64,000 bases of DNA. Origin: CAVXTF01 sp963701375 (GTDB lineage: Bacteria > Actinomycetota > Acidimicrobiia > Acidimicrobiales > CAVXTF01). The stretch's first letter is position 1, and each line of letters begins with the position of its first letter. Below are positions 15,228 through 24,043 of the stretch, piece by piece. The stretch spans positions 806,001-870,000 of the forward strand of contig CAVOZT010000004.1 in NCBI GenBank assembly GCA_963701375.1, in the 5' to 3' direction. The notes below the pieces were generated by a model. That model saw only the letters and a list, made by a program, of their open reading frames with translations, was not told the origin of the DNA and searched no databases. Both the position numbers and the translations under genes were made by a program.

Positions 15228-17573
15228 TCAGGCGGAAAGGCCGGAGCGCCGTCGCCTGATCACGTTCAGGGCGCTTCCGGCGCGGAACCACTCGATCTGC
15301 TGAGCGTTGAGCGAATGAGCAGACGCAAATGGGATCGTCCGCCCGTCGGGCTTCGAGATCGAGCACTCTAAGGAGCGTTCGGGCTCGAGTGACGCCAGGT
15401 CGAACACGCTCAACAGGTCGTCCTCGTCGATCGCGTCGTAAGTCGATTGATCAGAAAAGACGAGCGGGAGGACGCCCTGTTTCTTCAGGTTCGTCTCGTG
15501 TATGCGAGCGAAGGAACGGGCGAAGATGACCAAGCATCCACGGTAGCGAGGCTCCATCGCGGCGTGCTCTCGCGATGATCCTTCGCCGTAGTTCGCGTCA
15601 CCGACGGCGCACCAACGCACGCCGGCTTCGCTCAGGTGCTTTGCTATCTCCGGGTACGGCCGGGTTTCGCCGTCCAGCGGATCCTTCCCCAGCCCGACGG
15701 CGCCCGTGAAGGAGTTGGTCACTCCGAGGAACAGGTTCCCGGAGATGTTCTCGAGATGACCCCTATAGGTGAGCCAGCGACCTGCCGCGGAGATGTGGTC
15801 CGTCGTGCACTTGCCCTTCGCCTTCATTAGCACCGGCACAGCGAGGTAGTCCTTCCCGTCCCATTCTCCGAACGGTTCGAGAAGTTGTAGTCGCTCAGAT
15901 CGCGGACTCACCGCTACCACGGTGCGCTTGTTCGAAGCGCCGCCGGTGACCGGCATCCCTGCCCGCTCGAAGCCTTCTCGGGGAAGGACATCTCCGAACG
16001 GGACGTCCAGCAGGGCTGGAGCACTGTCGGCTTCAACTCCGTCCGTGGTCAGGACGTCGGTGAGCGGGTTGAACTCGAGGGTCCCCGCAAGCGCGTAAGC
16101 GACAACCATCTCGGGAGACGTGACGAAGGCCTTGGTGCTCGCGTTCCCGTCATTTCGCTTGGAGAAGTTCCGGTTGAAGCTGGTGACGATGGTGTTCGGT
16201 GTGGTCGTGTCGATGCCTTGCCTGTCCCACTGACCGATGCAGGGCCCGCAGGCGTTCGCGAGCACAGTCGCTCCTATGGCTTCGAGATCACCGAGAAGGC
16301 CGTCTCTTTCGATCGTCGCTCTGATCTGCTCGGATCCCGGCGTGACGAACAGTGGGGTCTTGGTTTCTAGGCCGATCAGCGCTCGCCTGTCGGGCGACAG
16401 ACGCCGCTCTGGCGATGTCCTGGTACGACGAATTCGTGCACGACCCGACCAGCGCCGCCGAGATGGTCGTGGGAACGTCGTTCTCGCGGGCCCAGATACC
16501 CACCTCGCCTACCCGGTGGACAAGGTCAGGTGTATCCGGCCCGTTTACGAGCGGTGGCAACAGCGACAAGTCGATATCGATGACGTGATCGAAGAATCGG
16601 ACGGGATCGAGCTCTACTTCCGGGTCGCAACGAAGATCGTCCTTGGCAACGTCGGCCTCAGCGGCCCAGTCTCCACGGCCGGTGGCGCGGCAGATACGAA
16701 GCGATGTTCGCGTCGTATCCGAAGAGGGAGGTGGTCGCACCGATCTCCGCACCCATGTTGCAGATCGTCGCCTTACCCGTTGCACTGATCGAGTCCGCGC
16801 CTGGGCCGAAGTACTCGATGATTGCCCCGGTTCCACCGCTTGCGGTCAAGAGTCCGGCGACCCGGAGGATGACGTCTTTCGCCGACGACCAACCACTGAG
16901 TGCGCCGGTGAGATGGACCCCGATCAGCTTCGGCCAGCGAACGTTGAAGGAACCGCCGGTCATGACGTCGATGGCGTCACCACCGCCCACGCCGACCGCG
17001 ATCATCGCAAGCCCACCAGCGTTCGGAGTATGGCTGTCGGTGCCGATCATCATGCCGCCGGGGAACGCGTAATATCTCGAGCACAACCTGATGGATGATT
17101 CCTGATCCCGGCTCCCAAAAGCCGATCCCGTACTTCTCGCATACCGACCGCAAGAAGTCGTAAACCTCCGCGTTCTCGCCCAAGGCGGAACGAAGGTCGA
17201 CATCTGCGCCCGTCCTCGCTCTTATCAGATGGTCGCAGTGCACAGTCGTCGGGACCACGACCTCTTCCAATCCCGCCGTCATGAATTGGAGCCCCACGAT
17301 CTGCGCGAGTGCGTCCTGTAGGGCGACCCTGTCCGGATCGAGGTCGACGTAGGTTTGGCCCCGTTCGAGATCCAAACTCTGCTCGGTGTTCAGATGGCCG
17401 GCCAGCACCTTCTCGGCGAGCGTCAGTGGCCTACCGAGGCCGGCTCGTGCATTCGAGACCTTCTCTCGCATTCGGGCATAGAAGACGTTCGGCTCAGGGA
17501 TCTCACGTTGCGAGTCCCAAACCCCCGACTCCTCTCGGCTCCCGTTACGAACATTGCCGTCGGTGCCTGGCAT
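15228..17573 (-). pseudogene. acn: Aconitate hydratase, mitochondrial type, interrupted by three +1 frameshifts
   Basis: Joined together, the frames give a complete aconitase of about 780 residues, the TCA-cycle [4Fe-4S] enzyme that interconverts citrate and isocitrate. The N-terminus (GRPLTLAEKVLAGHL) and YLRATGRGDWA show the mitochondrial (ACO2) type rather than AcnA. The cluster cysteines are intact in GSCTNSSYQD and NACGPCIGQW, as are GTDSHTPNAGG and the C-terminal swivel domain (GEGSSREHAAMEPR). The frame breaks near 17071-17075 (HQVVLE to YYAFPGG), 16690-16692 (IASYL to RATGRG) and 16382-16385 (RQAS to LIGLETKTPLF). Each is explained by one extra base, with no in-frame stops or lost motifs. 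ATG at 17573. The divergent neighbour is a TamR-like MarR gene, whose palindromes lie in the shared promoter. Confidence 0.9.
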
Positions 17574-17589
17574 GCGGCGTCCCCTCGTC

Positions 17590-17603
17590 TCTTGATATCA
17601 AGA
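17590..17603. promoter_or_regulatory. Perfect MarR-type palindrome in front of aconitase
   Basis: TCTTGATATCAAGA is a perfect 14-bp palindrome 17-30 bases upstream of the aconitase start. A near-identical site lies 33 bp (about three helical turns) away. Established work on Streptomyces TamR, a MarR protein, links such divergent loci to aconitase control; binding here is inferred. Confidence 0.7.
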
Positions 17604-17621
17604 TAAGTATCTGCTGCATTC

Positions 17622-17637
17622 ATCTTGATGTCAAGAT
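17622..17637. promoter_or_regulatory. Second MarR-type palindrome, marR side
   Basis: ATCTTGA and TCAAGAT form a perfect 7-bp inverted repeat around TG. It shares the CTTGAnnTCAAG core with the site at 17590 and lies 50 bases before the MarR start. Confidence 0.7.
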
Positions 17638-17686
17638 ATGATTGCGACACCGGTTCGGTAGCAGGCTGATGCGGCAGGGGAGCTCG

Positions 17687-18175
17687 ATGGAAGACGAGGT
17701 CGATCGGCTCGTGAAGGGCTGGCGGCGCGCCCTTCCCGACGTGGACGTGACTCCGCTCGAGGTGCTCTCGAGGGTCTCGCGGTTAGCTCGGCACCTCGAT
17801 CGACAGCGCAGCACAGTGTTTGCTCGTCACGACCTCGAGATCTGGAGCTTCGATGTGCTGTCGGCGCTCCGACGAGCCGCGGCACCACCTCATCTGTCGC
17901 CCGGCCAACTTCTCGCGCAGACCTTGGTGACGTCGGGCACGATGACGAACAGGTTGGACCACCTAGAAAGTAGAGGACTGGTCAGGAGACGCCCGGATCC
18001 CTCGGATGCGCGCTCGGTGCGTGTTCACATCACCGGCTCGGGCCGCCGACGTGTCGACAGCGCTTTAGAAGAACTTGTCGATCGCGAAAGCGCCATTCTC
18101 GGGACGCTTGACGAAGCCGACCGTGCCGTCCTGTCGGGGCTCCTTCGCCGTGTAGTGGCGCCCTTCGACGCATGA
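17687..18175 (+). CDS. MarR family regulator, TamR-like
   Basis: A 162-residue winged-helix repressor. It has the extended N-terminal helix of the TamR/PecS/UrtR subgroup (MEDEVDRLVKGWRRALPDVD, then PLEVLSRVSRLARHLD), a helix-turn-helix around LSPGQLLAQTLVTSGTMTNR, then LDHLESRGLVRRRPDPSDAR and a wing at SVRVHITGSG. In Streptomyces, TamR controls aconitase and responds to citrate and trans-aconitate (established for that family). This gene is divergent from aconitase with two matching palindromes between, so the same role is likely. The ATG at 17687 follows GGGGAG, preferred over the in-frame start at 17642, which abuts the operator. Confidence 0.88.
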   Translation: MEDEVDRLVKGWRRALPDVDVTPLEVLSRVSRLARHLDRQRSTVFARHDLEIWSFDVLSALRRAAAPPHLSPGQLLAQTLVTSGTMTNRLDHLESRGLVRRRPDPSDARSVRVHITGSGRRRVDSALEELVDRESAILGTLDEADRAVLSGLLRRVVAPFDA

Positions 18176-18204
18176 GGTCCGGAAGCTGCGTCCGCACCCA
18201 ATGT

Positions 18205-20970
18205 TCAGAGCGGTTCTGCAGACCCGGCTTGAGGGACTTGAAGCGCAAGGGTGATCGATTCAGAAGTACTGAGCTCGCGTCCGTTCGCATAGGCGACGTC
18301 GAATCGGTCTGCTCCCATCAGATCGCGAAGATGAGCACGGTCTCGTTCCCGCATCTCCAGATTCGAAGAGTTCGGGACCTCGCCGCGTTGGTCGAATAGA
18401 GCATCGGATGCACCGTGGAGGGTTGCGGCTCGCTCGGCGAAGTCAATGGCCGTAGCGTGCATGGCTAAGCCCAATATGTCGTATGCGACGACCGATTGCC
18501 AGCCAATCTGGCAGGCAATCTTGACGGAGTCCGTAAAATATTCGAATGCGTTCCGGTAATCCCCGCCGATGAGTGCGATTTCACCAACATTGTAGAGGGT
18601 GTCGGGGTCACGAAAACCAGTGTTGGCCAACGATATTTCGAGAGCACTCTCGAGATGGAGGCGAGCCGCCTCCGTGTTCCCGGCTTCGGATTCAAGAGCG
18701 CCCAAGTTGTTGAGGACCATCGCCTCTTTTGAGCGATCCTTCACTTCGCGGTAACACGAGAGCGCCTGCAGGTAGAACTCGCGGGCGTCGGAGTGCCGGG
18801 TGTTGTGCAGCACGGCGGCTCTGTTGTTGAGGATGTGACCGATCAATCGCACGTTCTTCACACGCTTCGCGAGTGGCAGCGCCTCCTCCAACAGGCCAAG
18901 TGCTGCGTCGTACTTGCTCCTACGGTTTTCGAGCCAAGCCAGTCCGCACAGGGCTTTCGCGGTGATGGCAGCGTCACCCAGCAGGCGAGCCATATCCAGC
19001 GACTGTTCCAAACGGGGGCGCGCTAAAGAGTAATCACCTCGCTCGGAGTAGAGGCGTCCTACGGTGCAGAGAGCGGCCGCTCGCGGAACGCTCGGGTCCT
19101 GACCCGCGGTCCGCTCCAGAATCTGTTCGAACGCATCAATGCCCTCCTGACCGTAACCTCTGATCTCCCAGAATGGACCCAGGGCATTCTCCATGCGGAG
19201 TGCATCGTCCATATCAGTGCCAAGCAAGAAGTAGGCGAGGGCAGCGCGGAAATTGTCGTACTCGACTTCGAGTCGCGCCAACCACTCAGACTGCTCCGCT
19301 GCCTCGATATGCGGAGCGGCGGACTCGGCGAGATTCAAAAACCACGTCGCGTGGGCGGACCGAGTTTGCGACTGTTCAATTTGATCGGTCTGCTCGAATC
19401 GTTCCATGGCGTATTGCCTGATCGTTTCAAGGAACCGGTACCGGATGCGCACAGGGGTGCTGTCGGTTTGAACGAGGCTCTTGTCGACGAGGGATCCGAG
19501 CACATCTGCGACCTCCCATTCCGCGACCTCCGCGCTCGCACAGACTGCTTCAGCCGCTGACAGATCGAATCCTCCGGCGAAGACCGAAAGCCTGCAAAGT
19601 GCCGACTTTTCTCGCTGATGTAACAGGTCGAAGGACCAGTCGACCAACGCCCGCAACGTCTGGTGACGAGGAAGCGCCGACCGGCTCGAGCCCGACAGGA
19701 GGCGAAAGCGCTGATCCAGACGGGCCTCGACGTCATCGAGGGACATCATGTTCAGGCGAGCTGCTGCGAGCTCTATCGCAAGAGGAATGCCGTCCAGCTG
19801 CCGGCATATCGACGCGACCGCATCAAAGTTGTCTTCAGTAATGGTGAAGCCCGGTTGATGTTCCGAGGCCCGTTCCATGAACAAAAAGACCGAGTCCGAG
19901 AGTGACCAGCCGTCGTGGGCCGTTTGCGGGAGAGACAGCGATGGCACGCGGTAGAGGCGTTCTCCATCGAGAGCAAGGCTTTCTCGGCTCGTTGCAAGGA
20001 CGTGAACCCGTGGACAGGAGCGCAGAAGCCTCTCGACGAGTTTGGCGCAGCCGTCGATTACTTGTTCGCAGTTGTCCATCACCAGTAGTAAGCGTTGATC
20101 TCTCAAGGCGTCGATCAAGGTTTCTGACGAGGGGCGTTCGGGCTCGTCGCGCACTCCGATTGCAGCTGCCGTTTGGGCAGCCACGAGGTCGCCGTCCGAC
20201 AACGGCGCGAGATCAACGAACCAAACCCCGTTGCCGGATCCGTCGAGTAACTCGACCGCTACTTGCAGAGCCAGGCGCGTTTTCCCCGAACCTCCCACGC
20301 CGACGAGCGTTACCAGCCGGGACTCGCCGACGAGGGCGCGCAGCTCAGCCAACTCACGCTCGCGACCGACGAAGGACGAGAGCTGGACGGGCAGGTTGTT
20401 CCCTAACTCGGGGTTGTCGAGTGACCGCAACGGCGGAAAGTCGTCATCGAGACCTTCGACGTTCATCTGGTAGACCCGCTCGGGACGCCCGAGATCCTTC
20501 AAACGGTGTTCACCAAGGTCACGCAGAACGAGACCCACGGGCAACGCGTCCTGCACAAGCTCAACAGTGGCTCTCGACAAAACGGTCTGACCCCCGTGGG
20601 CGATCGCTTCGAGACGCGCCGCTCGATTCACCGTCGGGCCGAAGTAATCGCCGTCTCGTTCCACGCAGCTACCGGTGTGCAGTCCCATCCGCACTCTGAT
20701 CGGGACCGACTCGGGCCAACTTTCAGCCGCGAGCGCCAATCGAGCCGTTTTCGCCGCGTCGAGCCCGTTATGGGGTCTCGAGAATGCTGCACAGAACGAG
20801 TCGCCCGCGGTCTTGAAGACGACGCCACCGGCGCCCTCGATGGCTGAGCGCAGGAGTTGGTCGTGGCGAGCGAGCGCCACCGCCATGGCGACGGGCTCTT
20901 TCTCCCACAAGGATGTCGACCCAGCGATGTCGGTGAACAGCAATGTCACCGTGCCCGATGGACTACCCAT
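18205..20970 (-). CDS. Class III adenylate/guanylate cyclase fused to an NB-ARC ATPase and TPR repeats
   Basis: A 921-residue multidomain cytoplasmic regulator. Residues about 5-180 form a class III cyclase with both metal aspartates (LLFTDIAGSTSLWE and FKTAGDSFCAAF) and the NRAARLE segment, so it may be active. An NB-ARC/AfsR-like ATPase follows, with Walker A GVGGSGKT near residue 225, LLLVMDNCEQ as Walker B and DGIPLAIELAAARL. The C-terminal 350 residues are helical repeats of TPR type (AAALCTVGRLYSERGDYSLAR, AMVLNNLGALESEAGNTEAA). There is no DNA-binding domain. Such proteins are numerous in actinobacteria and their ligands are mostly unknown. ATG start at 20970. The gene stands alone, converging on the MarR gene. 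Confidence 0.92.
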   Translation of the reverse strand: MGSPSGTVTLLFTDIAGSTSLWEKEPVAMAVALARHDQLLRSAIEGAGGVVFKTAGDSFCAAFSRPHNGLDAAKTARLALAAESWPESVPIRVRMGLHTGSCVERDGDYFGPTVNRAARLEAIAHGGQTVLSRATVELVQDALPVGLVLRDLGEHRLKDLGRPERVYQMNVEGLDDDFPPLRSLDNPELGNNLPVQLSSFVGRERELAELRALVGESRLVTLVGVGGSGKTRLALQVAVELLDGSGNGVWFVDLAPLSDGDLVAAQTAAAIGVRDEPERPSSETLIDALRDQRLLLVMDNCEQVIDGCAKLVERLLRSCPRVHVLATSRESLALDGERLYRVPSLSLPQTAHDGWSLSDSVFLFMERASEHQPGFTITEDNFDAVASICRQLDGIPLAIELAAARLNMMSLDDVEARLDQRFRLLSGSSRSALPRHQTLRALVDWSFDLLHQREKSALCRLSVFAGGFDLSAAEAVCASAEVAEWEVADVLGSLVDKSLVQTDSTPVRIRYRFLETIRQYAMERFEQTDQIEQSQTRSAHATWFLNLAESAAPHIEAAEQSEWLARLEVEYDNFRAALAYFLLGTDMDDALRMENALGPFWEIRGYGQEGIDAFEQILERTAGQDPSVPRAAALCTVGRLYSERGDYSLARPRLEQSLDMARLLGDAAITAKALCGLAWLENRRSKYDAALGLLEEALPLAKRVKNVRLIGHILNNRAAVLHNTRHSDAREFYLQALSCYREVKDRSKEAMVLNNLGALESEAGNTEAARLHLESALEISLANTGFRDPDTLYNVGEIALIGGDYRNAFEYFTDSVKIACQIGWQSVVAYDILGLAMHATAIDFAERAATLHGASDALFDQRGEVPNSSNLEMRERDRAHLRDLMGADRFDVAYANGRELSTSESITLALQVPQAGSAEPL

Positions 20971-21063
20971 TTCGCATTCCCTCGTCCTAATTCGTCGTCA
21001 CGCTACCGCAGGGTCGTAAGCGGTCCTGTAGGCACAGATTTTTCCTCCTGCTTTAATTCGGGC

Positions 21064-21468
21064 GTGTCCCCGTCCAAAGCGTCGAAGGACCACGAAGAGA
21101 CTCTGGGTCGCTTGAGGGAGATCTGCCTGTCCTTTCCCGAGACCACCGAGAGACTGAGTCACGGCGCTCCGAGCTTCTTCGTTCGCGGCAAGTCGACCTT
21201 CGTGAACGCGTGGCTCGAAGGCCACCACGCCGACGCCTTTCCACACCTGTGGTGTGCCGCTTTGCCGGGAGCGCAGCAGGATCTCGTGGAACAAGATCCG
21301 GATCGGTTCTTCATGCCGCCTTACGTCGGCCACCGCGGTTGGATCGGCGTGCGGCTCGACGCGGGACTCGATTGGGACGACCTGGACTCGATCTGCGAGG
21401 ACGCCTACCGCGCGGTCGCGCCCCGCCGGCTCGTGGATCTGTTGGAGGACCAGCAAGGAGACGAGTAA
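21064..21468 (+). CDS. MmcQ/YjbR family protein
   Basis: A 134-residue protein of the YjbR (MmcQ) double-wing fold family, usually annotated as DNA-binding though its role is not established. Typical features are LREICLSFPETTERLSHG, PSFFVRGKSTFV, RFFMPPYVGHRGWIGVRLD and the final AYRAVAPRRLVD. I placed the start at the GTG at 21064 because family homology begins a few residues later; no good ribosome site is visible. It is divergent from the cyclase gene and converges on tag. Confidence 0.85.
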   Translation: MSPSKASKDHEETLGRLREICLSFPETTERLSHGAPSFFVRGKSTFVNAWLEGHHADAFPHLWCAALPGAQQDLVEQDPDRFFMPPYVGHRGWIGVRLDAGLDWDDLDSICEDAYRAVAPRRLVDLLEDQQGDE

Positions 21469-21496
21469 CCCTGCGCCTCGGGGACCGGGTGCGCCT

Positions 21497-22111
21497 TCAC
21501 ACGGGTGGAGTGAACACGGCGCGTTCAGACTCACAGATCTTGCGGAAGGCGCACGTCGCCATGTGGTCGTTCACGACACCGAGCGACTGCATAGCGGCGT
21601 AGACGGTTGTCGGGCCGACGAATCGGAATCCGTGCTTCATGAGCACCGCAGAAAGGGCCTTGGATTCGGGCGTGGACGCGGGCACGTTCTCTTCGCCGCG
21701 TGCAGCCCGCTTCCGGACCGGTTCGTGACTCCAAAGCAGGCCGGCTAGAGAGATCCCAACGTTCCGAAGCTCCAAAGTCGCCCGCGCGTTGTTGATCGTC
21801 GCGAGGATCTTGGCCCGATTGCGCACGATCGACACGTCCGAGACGAGTTCCTCTACCTTGTCGTCTCCGTACGTGGCGACCACGACCGGGTCGAAGTAGC
21901 TGAACGCCGAGCGGAAACCGTCGCGCTTTCGAAGGATCGTCAACCACGAAAGCCCGCTCTGGAAACCCTCGAGGCAGAGCTTCTCGTAGACGCGGTTGTC
22001 GTCTCCGACCGGCCGACCCCACTCGTCGTCGTGATAGCGCTGGTACTCGGGCGTGGAAACTCCCCAATCACAACGGCTGAGGCCGTCCTCGCCTTTCACA
22101 ACAGGGCTCAT
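21497..22111 (-). CDS. tag: DNA-3-methyladenine glycosylase I
   Basis: A 204-residue base-excision repair enzyme that removes 3-methyladenine. Family features: RCDWGVSTPEYQRYHDDEWG at the N-terminus (the Cys and His are zinc ligands), CLEGFQSGLSWLTILRKRDGF, KHGFRFVGPTTVYAAMQSLG and NDHMATCAF near the end, which supplies the other zinc ligands. Normal length. ATG at 22111. ilvA lies upstream on the same strand with 46 bases between, so the two may share a transcript. Confidence 0.95.
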   Translation of the reverse strand: MSPVVKGEDGLSRCDWGVSTPEYQRYHDDEWGRPVGDDNRVYEKLCLEGFQSGLSWLTILRKRDGFRSAFSYFDPVVVATYGDDKVEELVSDVSIVRNRAKILATINNARATLELRNVGISLAGLLWSHEPVRKRAARGEENVPASTPESKALSAVLMKHGFRFVGPTTVYAAMQSLGVVNDHMATCAFRKICESERAVFTPPV

Positions 22112-22157
22112 GATGCAATCTTGGCAAGTGCGCCGCCACCGCGCCCGAGGGACTCGG

Positions 22158-23363
22158 TCACGAGCTGAAGTGGACCTGGTAGCCGCGACTCTCGAGGAAC
22201 GGGACGACCTTGTCGCGATGCTCAGGGTCTCGCGTCTCCAGCGTCAGCAGCACCTCGGTCTGGTCGATCGCGAGCTGAGCACTTCGGCGGTGGTGGTCGA
22301 CGGACAACACGTTCAAACGCAGCTCTGCGAGCGACGCCGTGAGGGCGGCCAGCGCTCCCGGCCGATCGGGCAGGATCACCCTCAAGATCACGAACCGACC
22401 CGATGCGGACATGCCGTGCTCGATCAATCGCGTCAGCAGTAGCGGATCGACGTTCCCGCCCGAGAGCACCACGGCCACTTCGCCCGTTCCGGGGATCTTT
22501 CCGGCAAGAACTGCGGCGAGTGCCGCGGCGCCGGCGGGTTCGACAACCCACTTGCACCGCTCGAGGAGGAGCAGCACGGCGCGGCTGATCTCCTCCTCGT
22601 CGACGGTGACGATCTCAGACACGTGCGCCTTGGCAATTTCGAGCGTGAGATCTGACACTGATCTGACCGCGATTCCGTCGGCCATGGTGCTGAGCGTGTC
22701 GAGAGTGATAGGGCCTCCCTGCTCGATTGCTGTCGCCATGCACGCCGCTCCCGCCGCCTCGACGCCCACGACCTTGGTTCGAGGAAGACGATCAGCAAGC
22801 GCCACGGCTATCCCGCCCAATAAGCCTCCGCCGCCGACCGGGACTGCGACGACCTCAGCTCCCGGTGCCTCGACCGCAAGTTCGAGCCCGACCGTTCCTT
22901 GGCCGGCCACGACCAGCGGGTCGTCGAACGGGGGTACGAATACGGCGCCGGTACGACTCGCAAACTCGCGCGCCTCGTCGATGCAGTCATCTACGCTCTC
23001 GCCGATCTGAACCACCTCGGCGCCGTACGATCGCGTCGCCTCGACTTTGGGATGCGCCGCGTCGAGGGGCATGAACACCGTGGCGCGAAGCCCTGACAGA
23101 GAGGCCGCCAGAGCAACCCCCTGAGCGTGGTTGCCGGCCGAACCCGCGACGACCGCCGTCGCCGTGCCTTCCGATGCCAGCGTGCTGATCCTGTTGTACG
23201 CGCCTCGGATCTTGAACGACCCGGTGCGTTGCAAGTGCTCCGGCTTGAGCCACACGTCGCGGCCCGAGAGAGCAGACAGTGTGCGCGACCTCGCCGTGGG
23301 AGTCGGCCGGATGACGTCACCGAGCCTCTTGGATGCCAGCTCGATGTCGTCGACGTCGATCAC
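22158..23363 (-). CDS. ilvA: Threonine ammonia-lyase (threonine dehydratase) with ACT domain
   Basis: A 401-residue PLP enzyme that deaminates threonine to 2-oxobutanoate, the first step to isoleucine. The PLP lysine is K51 in TGSFKIRGAYN; the phosphate-binding loop is PVGGGGLLGG and the substrate loop is SAGNHAQG. The C-terminal 80 residues form an ACT domain (FVILRVILPDRPGALAALTA) that would give feedback control. The length fits the single-ACT actinobacterial form. The GTG at 23363 starts the conserved N-terminus (IDVDDIELASKRL). Confidence 0.94.
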   Translation of the reverse strand: MIDVDDIELASKRLGDVIRPTPTARSRTLSALSGRDVWLKPEHLQRTGSFKIRGAYNRISTLASEGTATAVVAGSAGNHAQGVALAASLSGLRATVFMPLDAAHPKVEATRSYGAEVVQIGESVDDCIDEAREFASRTGAVFVPPFDDPLVVAGQGTVGLELAVEAPGAEVVAVPVGGGGLLGGIAVALADRLPRTKVVGVEAAGAACMATAIEQGGPITLDTLSTMADGIAVRSVSDLTLEIAKAHVSEIVTVDEEEISRAVLLLLERCKWVVEPAGAAALAAVLAGKIPGTGEVAVVLSGGNVDPLLLTRLIEHGMSASGRFVILRVILPDRPGALAALTASLAELRLNVLSVDHHRRSAQLAIDQTEVLLTLETRDPEHRDKVVPFLESRGYQVHFSS

Positions 23364-23416
23364 TGCGATCGAACGGTAGCGCCCGCGTCGAGGTCGTAGG
23401 ACTTAGGTCATCGGTC

Positions 23417-24043
23417 TTAGGTCGGGGGACGCTTGGCTGGGCCCCGCAGCCACGAAGCAACTATCGAGGCCACTTCGGCGTCCCGACGTCGAAGGCCGTG
23501 ATCGCCGCCCTCGATCCAGACGTGGGTGACGGGCCCTCTGATCGCACGAGTAGCCGATTCGAGCTCGTCGGGGGTGCCGAAGGCGTCGCGCGTTCCTGAA
23601 ACGAACAGGCACGGCACCTGGAGCTCATCGAGGTGCTCCACGCGGCTCTTTTCGGGCCGGCCAGGAGGGTGAAGCGGGTAGCTGACGAGAACGAGGCCGG
23701 CGGCGGGAAGTCCCTCGGCTACGGCCACAGATGCCATGCGGCCTCCCATGGAACGGCCCCCTAAAGCAATACGATTCGCTTTCACCGCTATCCGTCCTGC
23801 CAGGTCGCGAGCGTTCCTGGACACCGCCTCGACCAGAACTGCCGGTCGGTCAGGTGCCCTGCGACCCTCCAGCCTGTAGGGGAAGTCCATCCTTTCTACG
23901 ACGATCCCCTTTTCAAATACTGCGCGGTCGATCGCCACGAGGGAAGGCTGGTCCCGACCGGCGCTCGCGCCGGGTGCCAGAAGAAGACCTGCGCAACGGG
24001 GCCCGCCGGATGAGCTCGCCGCAGAGCCGACGCCACGGCTCAC
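23417..24043 (-). CDS. Alpha/beta hydrolase (dienelactone hydrolase/KANL3-Tex30-like)
   Basis: A 208-residue alpha/beta hydrolase. The nucleophile elbow is GGRSMGGRM; LLLAPGAS holds the oxyanion region, SGTRDAFG the likely acid and GGDHGL the His. This short form resembles the KANL3/Tex30 group. The GTG start at 24041-24043 overlaps the TGA of the upstream methyltransferase-glycosylase gene (GTGA), so translation is probably coupled. A longer frame from 24253 lies inside that gene and is not homologous. Substrate unknown. Confidence 0.82.
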   Translation of the reverse strand: MSRGVGSAASSSGGPRCAGLLLAPGASAGRDQPSLVAIDRAVFEKGIVVERMDFPYRLEGRRAPDRPAVLVEAVSRNARDLAGRIAVKANRIALGGRSMGGRMASVAVAEGLPAAGLVLVSYPLHPPGRPEKSRVEHLDELQVPCLFVSGTRDAFGTPDELESATRAIRGPVTHVWIEGGDHGLRRRDAEVASIVASWLRGPAKRPPT

